A stretch of 64,000 bases of DNA from Erwinia pyri (GCF_030758455.1 NZ_CP132353.1:2356001-2420000), one strand, 5' to 3'; positions 27,716-39,688 are shown, counted from the stretch's first letter. The notes: generated by a model not told the origin, from the letters alone. Program-made: numbers and translations.

Positions 27716-28581
27716 CCAACTTTACGCAGGACCTGGGCGCTGTGGCGGTTTTGTAGCTGAACAAGACGTTCCATATAGGCGATATCTTTCGGCTCAATAG
27801 TGAAAGCGAAATCGACCCAATCTTCCGTGATATCCATTAACTCCGCGCGCGTCAGCTGCAGGACACGCTGACGCGCTTTGAGCATGGCTTTAACCCCGTT
27901 CAGTTTTGGCTTGAGGGTATCGATAAAGGTACGTGTCGCCTGATACCCTTCCCCTGGCTGAAACACTTTATCGACCAGCCCACGCTGTTCAAACCACTCG
28001 GCACTATGTGACTCCCCTTCGCAGATTAACTCCTCTGCCAGCTTCATACCGGAACGGCGGGCGACCAGTGAGTAGCCCCCCATGCCCGGGAAAAGGTTAA
28101 AAGCAATTTCAGGGAAGCCCATTCGGGCACTGTTTTGCGCCAGAATGAAATGGTGGGCCAGCGCAGCCTCAAAACCTCCTCCTAATGCACTGCCTTCCAC
28201 CATTGCTATGCTGACGGCGCCGGTATCAAACCCCCTTGCCGCTGCATGAATACAGTCCACGCATGCCCGCGCATAGGCTCTCAGAGCTTCGCGCCGTCCA
28301 TTTTTTATCGATTCAACAAAGAAACGCAGATCGCCACCGGCATTAAACATGGTCGGCACCAAAGAGCCAGTTACCCAAAAATCGATGGGTAAACCAGAAC
28401 GCTGTGCGGCATAGCTGAGATTCATAATCTCTTCGATAAGCTCGTGGTTAAAGCTCGGACGGGGTTGCGCGCGAAGCAGCATCCACATGGTACGACGGCC
28501 CTCTTCATAGTAGGCAGAAAGCTGTGTGGTATGGCCAACTTCGCTAAACAACCGGCATGTAGTCTGATTAATTACTGTCAT
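27712..28581 (-). CDS. rpfF: RpfF-type DSF/BDSF synthase (crotonase family)
   Basis: A 289-residue crotonase-fold protein, the same length as Xanthomonas RpfF. Both catalytic glutamates are present with the correct spacing of 20: Glu138 in GGGFEAA and Glu158 in GFPEIAFNLFPGMG; the oxyanion region is FNAGGDLRFF. RpfF makes cis-2-unsaturated fatty acid signals from acyl-ACP by combined dehydratase and thioesterase action. An ordinary enoyl-CoA hydratase is the alternative but lacks this motif set. It overlaps the end of rpfR by 4 bp tail to tail. E. coli K-12 has deoT/yciT here instead. Confidence 0.92.
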   Translation of the reverse strand: MTVINQTTCRLFSEVGHTTQLSAYYEEGRRTMWMLLRAQPRPSFNHELIEEIMNLSYAAQRSGLPIDFWVTGSLVPTMFNAGGDLRFFVESIKNGRREALRAYARACVDCIHAAARGFDTGAVSIAMVEGSALGGGFEAALAHHFILAQNSARMGFPEIAFNLFPGMGGYSLVARRSGMKLAEELICEGESHSAEWFEQRGLVDKVFQPGEGYQATRTFIDTLKPKLNGVKAMLKARQRVLQLTRAELMDITEDWVDFAFTIEPKDIAYMERLVQLQNRHSAQVLRKVG

Positions 28582-28779
28582 TTTATGATCCTCTGGTTAT
28601 GGGAGCGCTCAAGCGCGTTTCCAGCGTAATCCAGAGCGAGAGATCACAAAATCTGCTTTTGATTTTTAAGATAAAACAGGGTGAAGCAGGCGGGAATTTA
28701 GCCTGGTGATACGGCTAAACCCTTTGCCCGCGCAACAGTCGAACCTTTTGCCACTGTTATGTAACCCTACCTGATAAAT

Positions 28780-29481
28780 TTATTTTTTCTGACCATACCA
28801 GGCATTACTGCCGTGCTTACGCAAATAGTGGTTATCCAGTAAAGCGGAGTGAATGGCCGGCAGCCCCGGTGAAAGCTGTAAACTGAAGATGCCCATATAG
28901 GCCACCTCTTCCAGCACTACTGCAGTATGCACCGCCTCTGCTGCTGTTTTTCCCCAGCAAAAGGGGCCATGTGAGTTGACCAGCACGGCTGGAATGGTTT
29001 CGGGGTCGAGTTCGCGTTGACGGAATGTCTCGATGATCACGTTGCCCGTTTCCCATTCGTAGCGCGTCTGGATCTCTTCGGGCGTCATCTGCCGCGTGCA
29101 GGGAATGGCCCCGAAGAAGTCGTCGGCATGCGTTGTGCCCCATGCAGGAAGATCTTTTCCTGCCTGCGCCCAGATGGTGGCATGTCTGGAATGGGTATGG
29201 ACGATACTGCCTGCACCAGGCCAGGCCTGATAGAGCGCGCGATGAGTATCCGTATCAGATGAGGGGCGTTTTTCGCCCTCTACCACTTCACCGGTCTCAA
29301 CATTCACCACCACCATATCGTCACGCTGCATGGCCTCATAGCTGACCCCGGAAGGTTTAATCACCATCAGACCGCTGTCACGATCGATAGCGCTGACGTT
29401 GCCCCAGGTAAAAACTACCAGCCCGTGTCCAGGTAAGGCCAGATTCGCTTCCAGCACCTGTTGTTTTAACGCTTCTAACAT
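28780..29481 (-). CDS. araD: L-ribulose-5-phosphate 4-epimerase AraD
   Basis: A 233-residue class II aldolase-family enzyme converting L-ribulose 5-phosphate to D-xylulose 5-phosphate. Zinc ligands fit [14 protein letters not shown] and the [15 protein letters not shown] and EWETGNVI segments are typical. It resembles AraD more than UlaF or SgbE (ending [13 protein letters not shown]). It stands alone: no araB or araA is in the window. Start [17 protein letters not shown] follows GGAGAG. Confidence 0.88.
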   Translation of the reverse strand: MLEALKQQVLEANLALPGHGLVVFTWGNVSAIDRDSGLMVIKPSGVSYEAMQRDDMVVVNVETGEVVEGEKRPSSDTDTHRALYQAWPGAGSIVHTHSRHATIWAQAGKDLPAWGTTHADDFFGAIPCTRQMTPEEIQTRYEWETGNVIIETFRQRELDPETIPAVLVNSHGPFCWGKTAAEAVHTAVVLEEVAYMGIFSLQLSPGLPAIHSALLDNHYLRKHGSNAWYGQKK

Positions 29482-29508
29482 TTTTTCTCTCCAGCCGTTT
29501 TTCTCCAT

Positions 29509-29860
29509 TCTCCCCGCAGCACCGAAATCTGGGTATGGAGATATTGGCTGGATGCGGGGATGAATTCAGCTGACGGATCGGAAATGCGGCATGAAATCGG
29601 ATAATTTACCTGTTGCGACCGTTGCCAGACGCTACAATAAAGCCTGGCATCAAAACCGCAGGTGATAGTTAGCTCTCTATCTTTCCCCGGCGGCCAGCCG
29701 CCCGATGACTGGCTGCCCTTTCGGGCAGGTGACAACATTAACCAGCGGCTTATGTTGAATGTGAGATAAACCCCTCATAAATATGTCAGGGCTGGGCCTG
29801 AAATGCAGAGCTGTCGCTATACTGATTAGAGACCTCTGCTGTAGAAATCAAGGAGAAGTG
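29509..29860. other. Intergenic region between divergent araD and osmB
   Basis: No convincing gene. It should hold the araD promoter (leftward) and the osmB promoter (rightward, see 29817). A GGCCAGCCGCCCGATGACTGGC-like imperfect dyad lies near 29690-29725. I could not identify an AraC or CRP site. Confidence 0.5.
29817..29823 (+). promoter_or_regulatory. Probable sigma-S -10 element of osmB
   Basis: CTATACT, the preferred -10 of stationary-phase sigma factor RpoS, lies 38 bp before the osmB start. E. coli osmB is induced by osmotic stress and stationary phase, so the site fits. Confidence 0.6.
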
Positions 29861-30082
29861 ATGATGACATTGACTGCAAAACGTATTTCCGCAGGCCTGC
29901 TGGCCGCGACGTTAGTTCTTTCCCTGAGCGCTTGCTCTAACTGGTCTAAGCGCGACCGTAACACGGCTATCGGAGCTGGCGCGGGAGCGATTGGCGGCTC
30001 AATCCTCTCCAATGGTAGCGGACTGGGAACCGTAGGCGGTGCCGCCGTTGGCGGTATCATCGGCCACCAGATTAGCCGTTAA
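29861..30082 (+). CDS. osmB: Osmotically inducible lipoprotein OsmB
   Basis: A 73-residue lipoprotein. Signal peptide with lipobox LSAC, then SNWSKRDRNTAIGAGAGAIGG and a glycine-rich membrane-associated tail (GGAAVGGIIGHQISR), nearly identical to E. coli OsmB. Two ATG codons in tandem could start; the first is given, with AAGGAGAAG upstream. It is a single-gene unit. Confidence 0.95.
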   Translation: MMTLTAKRISAGLLAATLVLSLSACSNWSKRDRNTAIGAGAGAIGGSILSNGSGLGTVGGAAVGGIIGHQISR

Positions 30083-30113
30083 TAAAAAAGCCTTCACACA
30101 GCATAACAACAGT

Positions 30114-30143
30114 AAAAGGCCGCGTTAACGCGGCCTTTTTTTC
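30114..30143. terminator. Bidirectional terminator between osmB and yciH
   Basis: An 11-bp stem AAAAGGCCGCG/CGCGGCCTTTT with TTAA loop and T runs on both strands, placed between two convergent genes. Confidence 0.9.
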
Positions 30144-30144
30144 G

Positions 30145-30471
30145 TTAACCTCCGGCCAGTTTCACCTTCAGGCCTTTAGCCTCAAGCAGCGTCTTTAGCA
30201 GGTCCCGCTTGTCACCCTGAATTTCGATAACGCCCTCTTTTACTGCCCCGCCGCAACCGCATTTTTTCTTTAATTCTGCCGCAAGCTTTTCAAGCTCTGC
30301 ATCGGGCATATCCAGCCCCGTTATCAGGCAGACGCCCTTCCCCTTCCTGCCGCTGGTCTGGCGCTGAAGACGCACAATGCCATCGCCTTTGGGGCGCTCG
30401 GTTTGCGGTTTGGGTTGCTCAATCCGTCCCGATTCAGTTGAGTAAACCAGGCGACTGTTATTCTCTGCCAT
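30145..30471 (-). CDS. yciH: SUI1/eIF1-like translation factor YciH
   Basis: A 108-residue SUI1-domain protein, the bacterial relative of eIF1. [20 protein letters not shown] is the domain core. In vitro it can act in start-site fidelity; its physiological role is modest. Its start overlaps the pyrF stop (TAATG), the same coupled arrangement as in E. coli. Confidence 0.96.
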   Translation of the reverse strand: MAENNSRLVYSTESGRIEQPKPQTERPKGDGIVRLQRQTSGRKGKGVCLITGLDMPDAELEKLAAELKKKCGCGGAVKEGVIEIQGDKRDLLKTLLEAKGLKVKLAGG

Positions 30472-31187
30472 TATGCCTCCCGTAATGATGCCAGAATGGT
30501 TTTTAAGGTGGCTTCAGGATCTGAAGAGTGGGTAATCGGACGCCCAATGACCATATAGTCTACGCCAGCCTGCAGAGCCTGCTGCGGCGTCATGATGCGG
30601 CGCTGATCGCCAGCTTCGCTCCCCGCAGGCCGGATACCAGGCGTCACCAGATTAAAGTCTGCCCCAAGAGCCTGTTTAAAGCGTACCGCTTCCTGCGCCG
30701 AGCAGACCACGCCATCAAGGCCACACTGCTGGGTGAGTCGGGCCAGCCGTTCAGCGTGGTCGGCTGGAGAAGCATCAATTCCGATATCCCGCAGATCGGC
30801 TGCTTCCATACTGGTCAGTACGGTTACCGCTATCAGCAGGGGTGCCTCTTTACCAAAAGGTAGTAAGGCTTCACGGGCTGCCGTCATCATCCGGGCTCCT
30901 CCGCTGGCGTGTACGTTCACCATCCAGACGCCAAGATCGGCAGCGGCGGCGACAGCATGCGCCGTAGTGTTAGGAATATCGTGAAACTTCAGATCCAGAA
31001 AGACCTGGAATCCGCGCTGATGCAACTCTCTGACCAGATCGGGGCCGAACAGCGTGTACATCTCCTTGCCAACTTTCAGCCGACAGCTCTGCGGGTCAAT
31101 CCGGTCGACAAACGCCATAGCCGCTGCGCGATCGTGATAATCCAACGCGACCAGAATGGGAGAACCGGTTACCTGAGGTGATTGCAT
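30471..31187 (-). CDS. pyrF: Orotidine-5'-phosphate decarboxylase
   Basis: A 238-residue enzyme for the last step of UMP synthesis. The active-site Asp-Lys-Asp run is [12 protein letters not shown], with Lys in LKVGKEM and the phosphate loop ending VIGRPI. The start [11 protein letters not shown] was chosen by alignment with E. coli; an open frame extends 44 codons further upstream but is not conserved. Forms a unit with yciH. Confidence 0.96.
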   Translation of the reverse strand: MQSPQVTGSPILVALDYHDRAAAMAFVDRIDPQSCRLKVGKEMYTLFGPDLVRELHQRGFQVFLDLKFHDIPNTTAHAVAAAADLGVWMVNVHASGGARMMTAAREALLPFGKEAPLLIAVTVLTSMEAADLRDIGIDASPADHAERLARLTQQCGLDGVVCSAQEAVRFKQALGADFNLVTPGIRPAGSEAGDQRRIMTPQQALQAGVDYMVIGRPITHSSDPEATLKTILASLREA

Positions 31188-31408
31188 GGAAAAGCCCTCT
31201 GAAAGTGATGCGCCTGTAGCACAAGAGATAAACGGCAAGCATTCTACCTGTGCCACCAGCAAATGCACAGTTTGCCGCTTCAGATTTTGCAGTTTCCCCT
31301 GCCAGACTGAGGTTATCACTGTGGTTTCTGTAACCGTATCCGTTTAAATGCCATTAGCATGTTGTAACTAAAGTATGCTGCAATAAAAGGCCAGTCCCCT
31401 TTGCAGGG

Positions 31409-32578
31409 TTACTGGCCGTCCAGACCCCGGATAGGTTTTACGGAGGACCAGGCACGACAGGAAGGACAGTGCCAGTAGAGTGCATGGGCGGTAAAACCGC
31501 ACTTGTGACAGCGGTAACGAGGTTTGGTGCGGATTTGCTCGCCCACCATATCGCGCAGGACCATCAGGCTCTCTTTCGCCCTGCCATCTTCCGCTTCATG
31601 CAGGTGATAATCCATCAACCGGTGGAACACCCGCATGGTCGGGTGACGCTGGAGCTGGCGATTAATATAGAGCTGTGCCACTTCCCCGCCCTCATCACGC
31701 TCAATCACGTCAGAGAGATAGAGCTCGGCAGCGGCACCGGTGTTCTCCTCCACGCAGCGCTGAAGGTACTCTGCCCAGGCCTGCGGCTGATTAAGCTGCT
31801 GATAACAGGTTTCCAGCATAGCCAGCGTCTCGCTGACCAGTTCTTTATCCTGCTCGATCACGCGCTGCAGGTGCCCCATCGCTTTAGCATAGTCACCTTT
31901 CGCCATGTGAATACGCCCCATCATGATCGAGACGCGTGCGCTCTGCCGGTCTGCCGACTCACCTTTTTTCAACAGGCTCATCGCCCGGTCAAGGTCATCA
32001 CTGCCCATCGCCTGCAGAGCCAGCTCACAGTAAAAATGGGCGATCTCCATGCGCTGCTTATCTTTACCCAGTTTAACCAGCCGCTCGGCCACTTCGATCG
32101 CTTTTGGCCAGTCGCTGGTTGCCTGATGGATGATTAACAGCTGCTGTAACGCGCCGACGCGGAAATCCGTTTCATCCACCAGCTGGCTGAACATCTCTTC
32201 TGCCCGATCGTAAAAGCCGGCAGCCATATAATCCCGGCCCAGCTGCTGCACCGCTAAAAGCCGCTGATCGTAGGTCAGGGAGGCGCTTTCCATTAAAGAC
32301 TGATGAATGCGGATAGCGCGGTCTACCTCCCCCCGTGAGCGGAAAAGGTTGCCCAGCGTGAGGTGAGCTTCTACCGTGCCGCTGTCCTCTTTGAGCATAT
32401 CGAGGAAAAGATCGACCGCTTTATCCTGCTGGTTGGAAAGCAGAAAGTTTACTCCTGCCACATAGTCCCGCGACAGGCGGCTTGCTTCCTGTTGCTTGTC
32501 CTGTTGCGCGCTGCGGCGCCCCATGTACCAGCCGTAAGCGGCGGCAACAGGCAGTAACAGAAACAGCAATTCCAACAT
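31409..32578 (-). CDS. lapB: Lipopolysaccharide assembly protein LapB (YciM)
   Basis: A 389-residue inner-membrane-anchored TPR protein. An N-terminal membrane helix (LELLFLLLPVAAAYGWYMG) is followed by about nine TPR units and a C-terminal rubredoxin-like metal site (CHKCGF...CPSC). LapB delivers LpxC to FtsH and so limits lipid A synthesis. It sits 6 bp after lapA. Confidence 0.96.
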   Translation of the reverse strand: MLELLFLLLPVAAAYGWYMGRRSAQQDKQQEASRLSRDYVAGVNFLLSNQQDKAVDLFLDMLKEDSGTVEAHLTLGNLFRSRGEVDRAIRIHQSLMESASLTYDQRLLAVQQLGRDYMAAGFYDRAEEMFSQLVDETDFRVGALQQLLIIHQATSDWPKAIEVAERLVKLGKDKQRMEIAHFYCELALQAMGSDDLDRAMSLLKKGESADRQSARVSIMMGRIHMAKGDYAKAMGHLQRVIEQDKELVSETLAMLETCYQQLNQPQAWAEYLQRCVEENTGAAAELYLSDVIERDEGGEVAQLYINRQLQRHPTMRVFHRLMDYHLHEAEDGRAKESLMVLRDMVGEQIRTKPRYRCHKCGFTAHALYWHCPSCRAWSSVKPIRGLDGQ

Positions 32579-32584
32579 AAGAGA

Positions 32585-32893
32585 TTATTCCTTAATGGCA
32601 GGAACTTGTGACGCTGTCACAGCTTCTTCTGCCTGCCCCAGCTGCTGCTGCAGGCGTTTTAATTTACGTTGAGAGTGGGCAAGCGACACGCGCACGCGCA
32701 GCCAGAACAGGCCACAAATGGCCCAGCCAAGCAGAAATCCGGCGGCGAACAGAATAGCTAACAACGTTGAAACACGATATTCGCCCTGCGCCAGCAGGTA
32801 GTTAAAGGTAACCACCTGATCGTTATGCGCCCCAAGCGTAATCGAGATGATGAAAATCACTAATACCAGTAAAAAAATCAGCAAATATTTCAC
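32585..32893 (-). CDS. lapA: Lipopolysaccharide assembly protein LapA (YciS)
   Basis: A 102-residue inner-membrane protein with two membrane helices (KYLLIFLLVLVIFIISITLG and STLLAILFAAGFLLGWAICG) and a C-terminal coiled coil. The GTG at 32893 is given because the product then begins exactly like E. coli LapA and has the same length; an in-frame ATG at 32905 would add MGRT. First gene of lapAB. Confidence 0.92.
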   Translation of the reverse strand: MKYLLIFLLVLVIFIISITLGAHNDQVVTFNYLLAQGEYRVSTLLAILFAAGFLLGWAICGLFWLRVRVSLAHSQRKLKRLQQQLGQAEEAVTASQVPAIKE

Positions 32894-33036
32894 AGTCCGT
32901 CCCATAGTCTGGTGTTAACCAGATGAATTATGCCAAAAAAAATGCTCTGTTGCTTGTCCGTTGCACCCAGAGAAGCCGTGACCGTGAAAAAACAGTGTCG
33001 TGACTGATAATATTGGGGCAAACAGCAGAAAGACAA

Positions 33037-33798
33037 TCACTCCTCATCGCGTTGCCTGATTTCACGCTCTTCCCGCGGCGGAACGGTAAGCGGACCGCAA
33101 TAACGCTGTACCAGCCAGGTAGCCAGGCTTACCAGTACCCAACTGATCAGGGTAGAGGTGATAAGATCCTGCGGCCAGTGCATCCCCAGCACTAACCGGC
33201 TGCCCATTACCCCGATCGCCCAGCACAGCAGCAGAGCCACCGTCACGATACGTCGGCGTGGCCACAGCAACCCTATTCCCAGCAACGCCCAGCTGGCGGC
33301 AAACATAGTATGGCCTGAAGGGAAAGCGTAACCCGTTTCAAACTCCCAGTGCTGCTTCAGCCAGTCAGGCAATTGCGTGTTATCAATAAGCGCATTACGC
33401 ACCAGCGCGCTACGTTCTGGCCGCTTCTGCTGGTAAAAAGTTTGCTCATTGAGGCTCTGATTCTGCTCAAGCCACAGTACGTATGGCCGCGGCTCCTGCA
33501 CCTGCTCTTTGATAAACGATTTCGTGTATTGCCCCACGAGAATGGCCGAAACCACAATGATCAGCAAAATCAGTGCGGGTTTGAGCCGGAAACGCAGACA
33601 CCATAAAAACCAGCCGCACAAAAGCGCGCTGGTGAGTGTGCCCCAGGGGCTGGTCACGGTTTCGGTCAGCCAGAACAGCGCTTTCTGTACCCACCCCATC
33701 TCCACCGGCTTCCAGTGCCAGCCAGAGAGCAGAACCCCAACGGGCATAATCAGCAGTAACAGCGCACCCAGGGTGGTACGTTTCAAAATATCTCTCAT
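33037..33798 (-). CDS. pgpB: Phosphatidylglycerophosphatase B
   Basis: A 253-residue multi-membrane PAP2-family phosphatase acting on phosphatidylglycerol phosphate and undecaprenyl pyrophosphate. The three PAP2 motifs are KSFIKEQVQEPRP, PSGHTMFAA and SRLVLGMHWPQD with the catalytic histidines. Gene order with lapAB and ribA is as in E. coli. Confidence 0.95.
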   Translation of the reverse strand: MRDILKRTTLGALLLLIMPVGVLLSGWHWKPVEMGWVQKALFWLTETVTSPWGTLTSALLCGWFLWCLRFRLKPALILLIIVVSAILVGQYTKSFIKEQVQEPRPYVLWLEQNQSLNEQTFYQQKRPERSALVRNALIDNTQLPDWLKQHWEFETGYAFPSGHTMFAASWALLGIGLLWPRRRIVTVALLLCWAIGVMGSRLVLGMHWPQDLITSTLISWVLVSLATWLVQRYCGPLTVPPREEREIRQRDEE

Positions 33799-34024
33799 TG
33801 TCTTCCTTTACCGCTATGATGCATTTCTCGTTTTCACGCTAAGTTTGTGAGAAAAAATAATAACATACTGTTAATGAAGGTGATAATTGTGCGGTATCAC
33901 AACAATCGCTCTAAGACGTTAACCGCCTTCGCCCTGATTGTGGCAAAATAAGGAAACTGTGTCAGTTTGCTGACAGCGCGCTACCATGATGATAGCGCAA
34001 CATTTGAAGTTTCTGGAGAGTCAC

Positions 34025-34618
34025 ATGCAGCTTAAACGGGTAGCAGAAGCCAAACTGCCCACGCCATGGGGAGATTTCCTGATGGTTGGTTTTGAAGAAC
34101 TGGCAACCGGTCACGATCATGTGGCGCTGGTTTATGGCGATATTACTGACAGTGACGCGGTGCTGGCACGCGTTCATTCCGAGTGTCTGACTGGCGATGC
34201 GCTGTTCAGTCTGCGTTGCGACTGCGGTTTTCAGCTGGAAGCGGCGCTGAACCATATTGCGGAAGAAGGTCGGGGCGTGCTGCTCTATCATCGTCAGGAA
34301 GGCCGTAATATTGGTCTGCTGAACAAGATCCGCGCTTACGCCTTGCAGGATAAGGGTTTTGATACCGTTGAAGCCAATCATCAGCTCGGTTTTGCTGCCG
34401 ATGAGCGTGATTTCACGCTCTGCGCGGATATGTTTAAGCTGCTGGGCGTGAATGAAGTCCGCCTGCTGACCAATAATCCTCGTAAGGTAGAGATCCTTAG
34501 CGAAGCCGGAATCAATATCGTCGAGCGCGTGCCGCTGATTGTGGGGCGTAACCCGGAAAACGCCCACTATCTGGATACCAAGGCGGCGAAAATGGGCCAT
34601 CTGCTTACCAAGGAGTAA
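34025..34618 (+). CDS. ribA: GTP cyclohydrolase II
   Basis: A 197-residue enzyme for the first step of riboflavin synthesis. The zinc cysteines are in [16 protein letters not shown] and the catalytic [11 protein letters not shown] is present. Start [12 protein letters not shown] follows a GGAG site; no FMN riboswitch is seen upstream. Single-gene unit. Confidence 0.97.
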   Translation: MQLKRVAEAKLPTPWGDFLMVGFEELATGHDHVALVYGDITDSDAVLARVHSECLTGDALFSLRCDCGFQLEAALNHIAEEGRGVLLYHRQEGRNIGLLNKIRAYALQDKGFDTVEANHQLGFAADERDFTLCADMFKLLGVNEVRLLTNNPRKVEILSEAGINIVERVPLIVGRNPENAHYLDTKAAKMGHLLTKE

Positions 34619-34637
34619 TGACCAGCCGTACTCCTAA

Positions 34638-34670
34638 AAAAAGGGCCAACATATGTTGGCCCTTTTTCTT
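34638..34670. terminator. Bidirectional terminator between ribA and acnA
   Basis: A 13-bp perfect stem AAAAAGGGCCAAC/GTTGGCCCTTTTT with ATAT loop; T runs on both strands. Confidence 0.92.
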
Positions 34671-34702
34671 TCAGTGCGAGCAATTCTGCTGCTGGCTATA
34701 GA

Positions 34703-37402
<2,700 letters not shown>

Positions 37403-37530
37403 CGCTCCTCCTTCATTGATCTTTGAACATAACCTGAGTCTTTACAGGGTCTGATTTAAAGATAGTACAAACGAGAAGTAACGTTTTGATAACAACACGA
37501 AACGACAATAAGGATGCATGCGGTAGACGT

Positions 37531-37567
37531 AAAAACGCCCCGCGGGATATTCCAGCGAGGCGTTTTT
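37531..37567 (-). terminator. Terminator between ymiC and acnA
   Basis: AAAAACGCC pairs with GGCGTTTTT (9 bp) around an inner GC stem with one mismatch. T runs flank both sides. It closes the small-gene unit before acnA, implying acnA has its own promoter in 37403-37530. Confidence 0.8.
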
Positions 37568-37598
37568 ATATAAATGCGAATTGTTTAACTATGCACTA

Positions 37599-37691
37599 TT
37601 AATGCATCATCAAACCGACCCAGACGGCGCTTGTCCAGAATAAGGCTGAGAAAGTCCAGGTGCTAAACCAAGTCATTTGAGTTAAATTCAT
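37599..37691 (-). CDS. ymiC: Small membrane protein, YmiC-like
   Basis: A 30-codon frame with a GAGAG ribosome site encodes MNLTQMTWFSTW followed by a single hydrophobic helix FSALFWTSAVWVGLMM. Its place between yciX and acnA is that of the 31-residue E. coli YmiC, so the name rests on position and character rather than alignment. Function unknown. Confidence 0.6.
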   Translation of the reverse strand: MNLTQMTWFSTWTFSALFWTSAVWVGLMMH

Positions 37692-37737
37692 TTTTACGCT
37701 CTCTCAGGCCGCCAGGACCAAAAACGTTCTTTATTCA

Positions 37738-37807
37738 AAACCTTTAGCAGATAAAGGTTTAACCGTTTGTTGATGGGATCCCCATCGTTCAGGCATAAAG
37801 GTGCCTG
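37738..37807 (-). repeat. Run of three small hairpins between yciX and ymiC
   Basis: AAACCTTT/AAAGGTTT (8 bp), GATGGGGATCCCATC (nearly perfect dyad) and CAGGCA/TGCCTG (6 bp) follow each other in the 190-bp spacer upstream of ymiC. They may act as RNA processing or attenuation structures. Confidence 0.5.
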
Positions 37808-37881
37808 GCCATAAAGTTGGCAATTAAAGTAAAATTTCTGTTTATATAAAAGTTCAACCAACCGGCTGAAAAAGAGTGCTG

Positions 37882-38046
37882 TTACTTCGCTTTTTTATCG
37901 ATCATGGAATCAATAAAGTTACGCTGTAATTCATTCAGGCCCCATGCATCTGGAATAGTAACTTCATCCGCATTTTTGCCTTTGCAATAACGTTCTTTCA
38001 TCTTGCTGGTTTGTTGCGTTTTCTGATTCAGAGTTTGTAAGTACAT
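37882..38046 (-). CDS. yciX: Small protein YciX
   Basis: A 54-residue soluble protein starting MYLQTLNQKTQQ, with the conserved C-terminal half RYCKGKNADEVTIPDAWG and NELQRNFIDSMIDKKAK. It begins 2 bp after ymiA, so the two are co-translated. In E. coli yciX lies between ymiA and acnA. A longer reading from 38091 would overlap ymiA and is rejected. Function unknown. Confidence 0.75.
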   Translation of the reverse strand: MYLQTLNQKTQQTSKMKERYCKGKNADEVTIPDAWGLNELQRNFIDSMIDKKAK

Positions 38047-38048
38047 AG

Positions 38049-38207
38049 TTAACCCCATACACGCCAGATCATGAATGCAACAACAATCCAAAACAGCGCT
38101 GAACCGGCGAATACCGCTAACCAGGCCCTGCGTTTAAGATTGCTGGTACGCTGAACCTTGATGGTTTTGTGCCCGAAGTCGGGTTGTACAGATAATCTGG
38201 TAGCCAT
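38049..38207 (-). CDS. ymiA: Small membrane protein YmiA
   Basis: A 52-residue frame starting MATRLSVQPDFG. The end KRRAWLAVFAGSALFWIVVA continuing to MIWRVWG matches E. coli YmiA closely and forms a single membrane helix. It is the first gene of the ymiA-yciX pair, just downstream of cysB. A Fur-box-like sequence lies 7 bp ahead of the start. Function unknown. Confidence 0.85.
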   Translation of the reverse strand: MATRLSVQPDFGHKTIKVQRTSNLKRRAWLAVFAGSALFWIVVAFMIWRVWG

Positions 38208-38213
38208 AGTTTT

Positions 38214-38228
38214 TGATAATCACTCTCA
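38214..38228 (-). promoter_or_regulatory. Fur-box-like site in front of ymiA
   Basis: TGAGAGT-G-ATTATCA on the minus strand matches the Fur 7-1-7 pattern TGATAAT-N-ATTATCA at 12 of 14 positions. It lies where the leader or ribosome site of ymiA would be. Confidence 0.6.
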
Positions 38229-38672
38229 TTGAAAACGATTGTTTGAACCAATCAGAAATTAGGATGAATCCTAAACATTATTTTGGGCGAAATCCAGTAA
38301 TTTTTATTGAACTAAACGATTAAAAGGATTAATCAAACAAGAAAAACTATATCCTTTGTGATTAATCAAACTTAAGTCAATTAATTACGTCCTAACCCAA
38401 ATAACCCCTCTGAAACCACTTTTCAGATCCAATCATTTCTGTAGAAAACTTTACCTGGCCTTAAGAACCGCCCCTCTCCGCTCTTCTATAACCAGAGTAT
38501 GAGAATCATCCTAACCATACGCAAAGGGCGTCGTTGAAAAGTGTGTACCATTTCTCATTTAATGAATAACAATGAAAAAACATGTGATACATGTTTCATT
38601 TACGTAAAAAGAATAAAAAGCTTTTATCGATGAGAGCAACAGAAAGTACCAATCAAATAATAAAGGCCACAA

Positions 38673-38692
38673 AAGTGGCCTTGACTTCACGA
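38673..38692 (-). terminator. Terminator of cysB
   Basis: Perfect 8-bp stem AAGGCCAC/GTGGCCTT with AAAA loop; on the minus strand it is followed by TATTATTTG, a moderate U tail. Confidence 0.7.
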
Positions 38693-38710
38693 TAACAATC
38701 ACGGGGGGAA

Positions 38711-39688
<978 letters not shown>

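Larger units (their letters stand above)
38208..38710. other. AT-rich intergenic region between cysB and ymiA
   Basis: No gene seen. It holds the Fur-like box (38214), a perfect 7-2-7 palindrome TTAGGAT-GA-ATCCTAA at 38259-38274, a 12-bp direct repeat GATTAATCAAAC at 38327 and 38360 (33 bp apart, about three helical turns) and a cysB terminator hairpin near 38673. Confidence 0.6.

Noticed and set aside
27712..28581. Generic enoyl-CoA hydratase for the crotonase gene
   Set aside because: Length, the GFPEIAFNLFPGMG block, both catalytic glutamates and the neighbouring RpfR-type gene fit RpfF better.
28690..28720. TTTAGCC/GGCTAAA stem upstream of rpfF as a riboswitch
   Set aside because: A single stem with nine-base loop lacks the conserved core of any riboswitch class I know, and it lies 135-160 bp downstream of... 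the araD side, closer to the araD end than to rpfF signals.
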